From JALQTD01 sp964390365 (GTDB taxonomy: Bacteria; Bacteroidota; Bacteroidia; Flavobacteriales_D; Sanyastnellaceae): DNA of 13,847 nucleotides. The DNA lies in the NCBI GenBank assembly GCA_964390365.1, contig CAYMHW010000060.1, positions 1 through 13,847 of the forward strand, read 5' to 3'. Position numbers and translations under genes: made by a program. Positions 11,906 to 13,847 of this stretch are shown piece by piece; the first letter of the stretch is position 1, and the number at the start of each line of letters is the position of its first letter. The notes beneath the pieces were generated by a model. It worked only from the letters and a program-made list of their open reading frames with translations, searched no databases and was not told the DNA's origin.

Positions 11906-12907
11906 ATGGCCACCACCCGCATCGGAAACATAGAGCTCGGGGATTGCCCGCTGCTGCTCGCGCCCATGGAGGACGTGAGCGATCCGCCGTTTCGCTTCGT
12001 TTGCAAGCAGTTTGGGGCGGATTTGATGTACACGGAGTTCATCTCGAGCGAGGGGCTCATTCGGGATGCGGCCAAATCCCGCGCGAAGTTGGACATCTTC
12101 GAATACGAGCGTCCCATCGGCATCCAAATTTTCGGGAGCGAAATCACGTCGATGCGGGAGGCGGCGGCCATTGCAGAGGCGGCGGGACCGGATTTGGTCG
12201 ACATCAACTACGGCTGCCCCGTGAAGAAGGTGGCCGGGCGCGGCGCAGGGGCAGGCATCCTGCAGGACATTCCGAAGATGGTGGAGATGACGAAGGAAAT
12301 CGTCGACACCTGCAACCTTCCCGTGACCGTGAAAACCCGCCTCGGCTGGGACGACAACACGAAGTACATCGTCGAAGTGGCGGAGCGCCTGCAAGACGTG
12401 GGCATCCAGGCCATCAGCATCCACGGCCGCACCCGAGCCCAGATGTACAAGGGCGAGGCGGATTGGTCGCTCATCGCGGAGGTGAAGAACAATCCGCGGA
12501 TGCACATCCCGGTCTTCGGCAACGGCGACATCACATCCCCGGAAAAGGCGGTCGAGTACCGAGACCGGTACGGCGTGGACGGCATCATGATCGGCCGGGC
12601 GAGCATCGGGTCGCCCTGGTTTTTCCGGGAAGTGAAGCACTTCATGGCCACGGGCGAACACCTCGCCCCGGCGACGTTTGAGGAGCGCGTGGCGGCGGTC
12701 ACTGCGCACTTCGAGCGGAGCATCGATTGGAAAGGGGAGCGGTTGGGGGTCGTGGAGATGCGCCGCCACTATGCGAATTACTTCAAGGGGCTGCCGGGGT
12801 TCAAGCCGCATCGCTTGGATTTGGTGACGCTCGATGATCCGGACGCCATCCGGGCAAAGCTGCGCGAAATCGCCGCGCTCTACGACGGCTTCGAAATCCC
12901 CGCTTAA
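11906..12907 (+). CDS. dusB: tRNA-dihydrouridine synthase (DusB-like)
   Basis: A 333-residue flavoenzyme that reduces uridines in tRNA to dihydrouridine. The TIM-barrel FMN domain shows LLLAPMEDVSDPPFR (16-30), the catalytic cysteine Cys104 in DINYGCPVKKV, KTRLGW (143-148), the histidine of SIHGRTRAQMYKG (171-183), GNGDI (205-209) and the phosphate-binding IMIGRASIGSPWFF (227-240). The C-terminal helical domain includes MRRHYANYFKGLPG (285-298), typical for tRNA contact. The pattern matches the DusB group best. ATG 11906 is used because homologues begin at this point; in-frame upstream ATGs (for example 11705) lie across the CPBP gene on the other strand and are not used. The gene is convergent with the LolC/E-like permease and their stops overlap as TTAA. 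Confidence 0.94.
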   Translation: MATTRIGNIELGDCPLLLAPMEDVSDPPFRFVCKQFGADLMYTEFISSEGLIRDAAKSRAKLDIFEYERPIGIQIFGSEITSMREAAAIAEAAGPDLVDINYGCPVKKVAGRGAGAGILQDIPKMVEMTKEIVDTCNLPVTVKTRLGWDDNTKYIVEVAERLQDVGIQAISIHGRTRAQMYKGEADWSLIAEVKNNPRMHIPVFGNGDITSPEKAVEYRDRYGVDGIMIGRASIGSPWFFREVKHFMATGEHLAPATFEERVAAVTAHFERSIDWKGERLGVVEMRRHYANYFKGLPGFKPHRLDLVTLDDPDAIRAKLREIAALYDGFEIPA

Positions 12908-13847
12908 CGCGCCATCCGCCGGATGAGAAGGCGCACCATCAGCGCCGATCCCACCCCGCCCACGACGATGACCACGCCCACCGTGCCCAGCACATCGGTC
13001 AGGGCCAGGCGCACGGGGTAGGCGGGCACGATGGACCCTTCGAGTTTAACCCAACCGAATCGTGCTTGCCCCAGCACCAGTGCGATGCCGAGGAGTGTGC
13101 CGATGGCACCGCCGAGGATGTTGATGAGCAGCCCTTGCCACGAGAACGCCTGTTCGAGGCGCCGACCGGTCAGGCCGAGGGCTTGCAGCACCGCGATGTC
13201 CTCGCGTTTGTCCAGCAGCAGCATGGTGAGCGAGGCCATGATGTTGAAAGCCGCGACGACAAGGATGAAGCTGAGGATGACGAACGTCGCCCATTTTTCC
13301 GCCCGGTTCGTCTTGGTAATCAGCGCGTTCTTCTCCGCCCGCGTGCGCAGCTGCGTCCCCTCCGGCAGCCGTTGGGCCAAATCCCGCACCACCCCCTCCA
13401 CGTCCCACCCCTCGGCCGGCTCCAGCTCGAACCGGCTGCACGCATCGGGCCGCTCAAACAGTTCCCGCCCGGCCTCAAGGGACAGCAGCACGTACCGCAC
13501 GTCGAGGTCGGCGTTGATGGAGAACACGTCGACCGCCCACGCTTCCACGGTCTTCAAGGCCCGCTCCCGGCTGCGCGCCAAGGACTTCCCCCGTTTGGGC
13601 GCCCGCAACCGGACGAGCGAGGCTTGGTCCGACTGCGTGTTGGCCCCCAAGGCATTCCGCACCCCGAGGCCCAAGGTCACCGCGGGCATTCCATTCCACG
13701 ACTCCACCCACTTGCCCGAACGGATGGCCCCCTCTACCGGCGTGATGCCCACAAACGCCGAATCGAAGGCGAGCACGGAAACCACCACGGGCGCCCCGCT
13801 CGAAAGCTGCGCCACGGCCTCCTCCTCGATGACCGCGGCCCACCGCC
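12904..13847 (-). CDS. LolC/LolE-like ABC transporter permease, C-terminal part, truncated by window edge
   Basis: The C-terminal 313 residues of a minus-strand gene that runs off the right edge; the frame stays open to the last base, so the GTG at 13815 is not taken as a start. The visible protein has a periplasmic region, then the FtsX permease domain: EKWATFVILSFILVVAAFNIMASLTMLLLDKRED with the DKREDIAVLQALGL coupling motif, followed by two more membrane helices (about GLLINILGGAIGTLLGIALVL and VLGTVGVVIVVGGVGSALMVRLLIRR). ITKTNRAEKWA before the helix and the loop order match the LolC/LolE family, which extracts lipoproteins from the inner membrane with the ATPase LolD; Bacteroidota usually have such a permease. 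It is a different family branch from the MacB-like permease at the left end. Its stop overlaps that of the dihydrouridine synthase by 4 nt. Confidence 0.92.
   Translation of the reverse strand, partial: RWAAVIEEEAVAQLSSGAPVVVSVLAFDSAFVGITPVEGAIRSGKWVESWNGMPAVTLGLGVRNALGANTQSDQASLVRLRAPKRGKSLARSRERALKTVEAWAVDVFSINADLDVRYVLLSLEAGRELFERPDACSRFELEPAEGWDVEGVVRDLAQRLPEGTQLRTRAEKNALITKTNRAEKWATFVILSFILVVAAFNIMASLTMLLLDKREDIAVLQALGLTGRRLEQAFSWQGLLINILGGAIGTLLGIALVLGQARFGWVKLEGSIVPAYPVRLALTDVLGTVGVVIVVGGVGSALMVRLLIRRMAR

Noticed and set aside
13813..13815. GTG as the start of the LolC/E-like permease
   Set aside because: The frame stays open to the window edge with plausible protein sequence, and the family is about 400 residues with an N-terminal helix; the gene is truncated here, not started.
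1..13847. Mobile elements, CRISPR arrays, defence or secondary-metabolite systems
   Set aside because: No transposase, integrase, direct-repeat array, attachment site or atypical gene cluster was seen; the genes are conserved housekeeping families.

Overview
This window reads as ordinary chromosomal DNA from a GC-rich member of the Bacteroidota. The evidence is the protein families (the Bacteroidota-type dCMP deaminase next to an S41 protease, a 73-residue DUF2795-like protein, a ~575-residue phospho-sugar mutase, CvpA, LolC/E-like and MacB-like permeases) and repeated copies of the Bacteroidota -7 promoter element TAnnTTTG, with almost no Shine-Dalgarno sequences. I cannot name the genus. 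There is no phage, IS element, CRISPR array, rRNA or canonical tRNA.

Layout, left to right: purH (-, 3' end cut off); ABC-transporter permease (+); outer-membrane beta-barrel protein (-); rfbD and a phospho-sugar mutase (+, two-gene unit); cvpA (-); GNAT acetyltransferase (+); an intergenic island at 6304-6515 with a probable small RNA and two terminators; DUF2795-like small protein and PduO-type cobalamin adenosyltransferase (both -); a four-gene + operon (dCMP deaminase, S41 C-terminal protease, superoxide dismutase, ispD); CPBP-family membrane protein (-); tRNA-dihydrouridine synthase (+); LolC/E-like permease (-, 5' end cut off).

The genes alternate in divergent and convergent pairs. The five divergent gaps are 38-74 bp and most carry recognisable -7 boxes. 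Four of the five convergent junctions have no intergenic DNA: the stop codons abut as TGATCA (twice) or overlap (TTAA; TCAgTGA). The fifth junction holds the small-RNA island.

The functions are mostly housekeeping: purine synthesis, deoxynucleotide supply, nucleotide-sugar and hexose-phosphate metabolism, isoprenoid precursors, cobalamin activation, tRNA modification, envelope transport and proteolysis. I found no accessory defence or biosynthetic system. The observations most worth following up are (1) a promoter-hairpin-GGAA tetraloop hairpin-terminator unit at 6314-6455 that looks like a ~108-nt small RNA with some resemblance to SRP RNA, (2) four genes whose -7 box ends 3-4 nt before the ATG, which predicts leaderless mRNAs, and (3) the extreme compaction of convergent gene ends.
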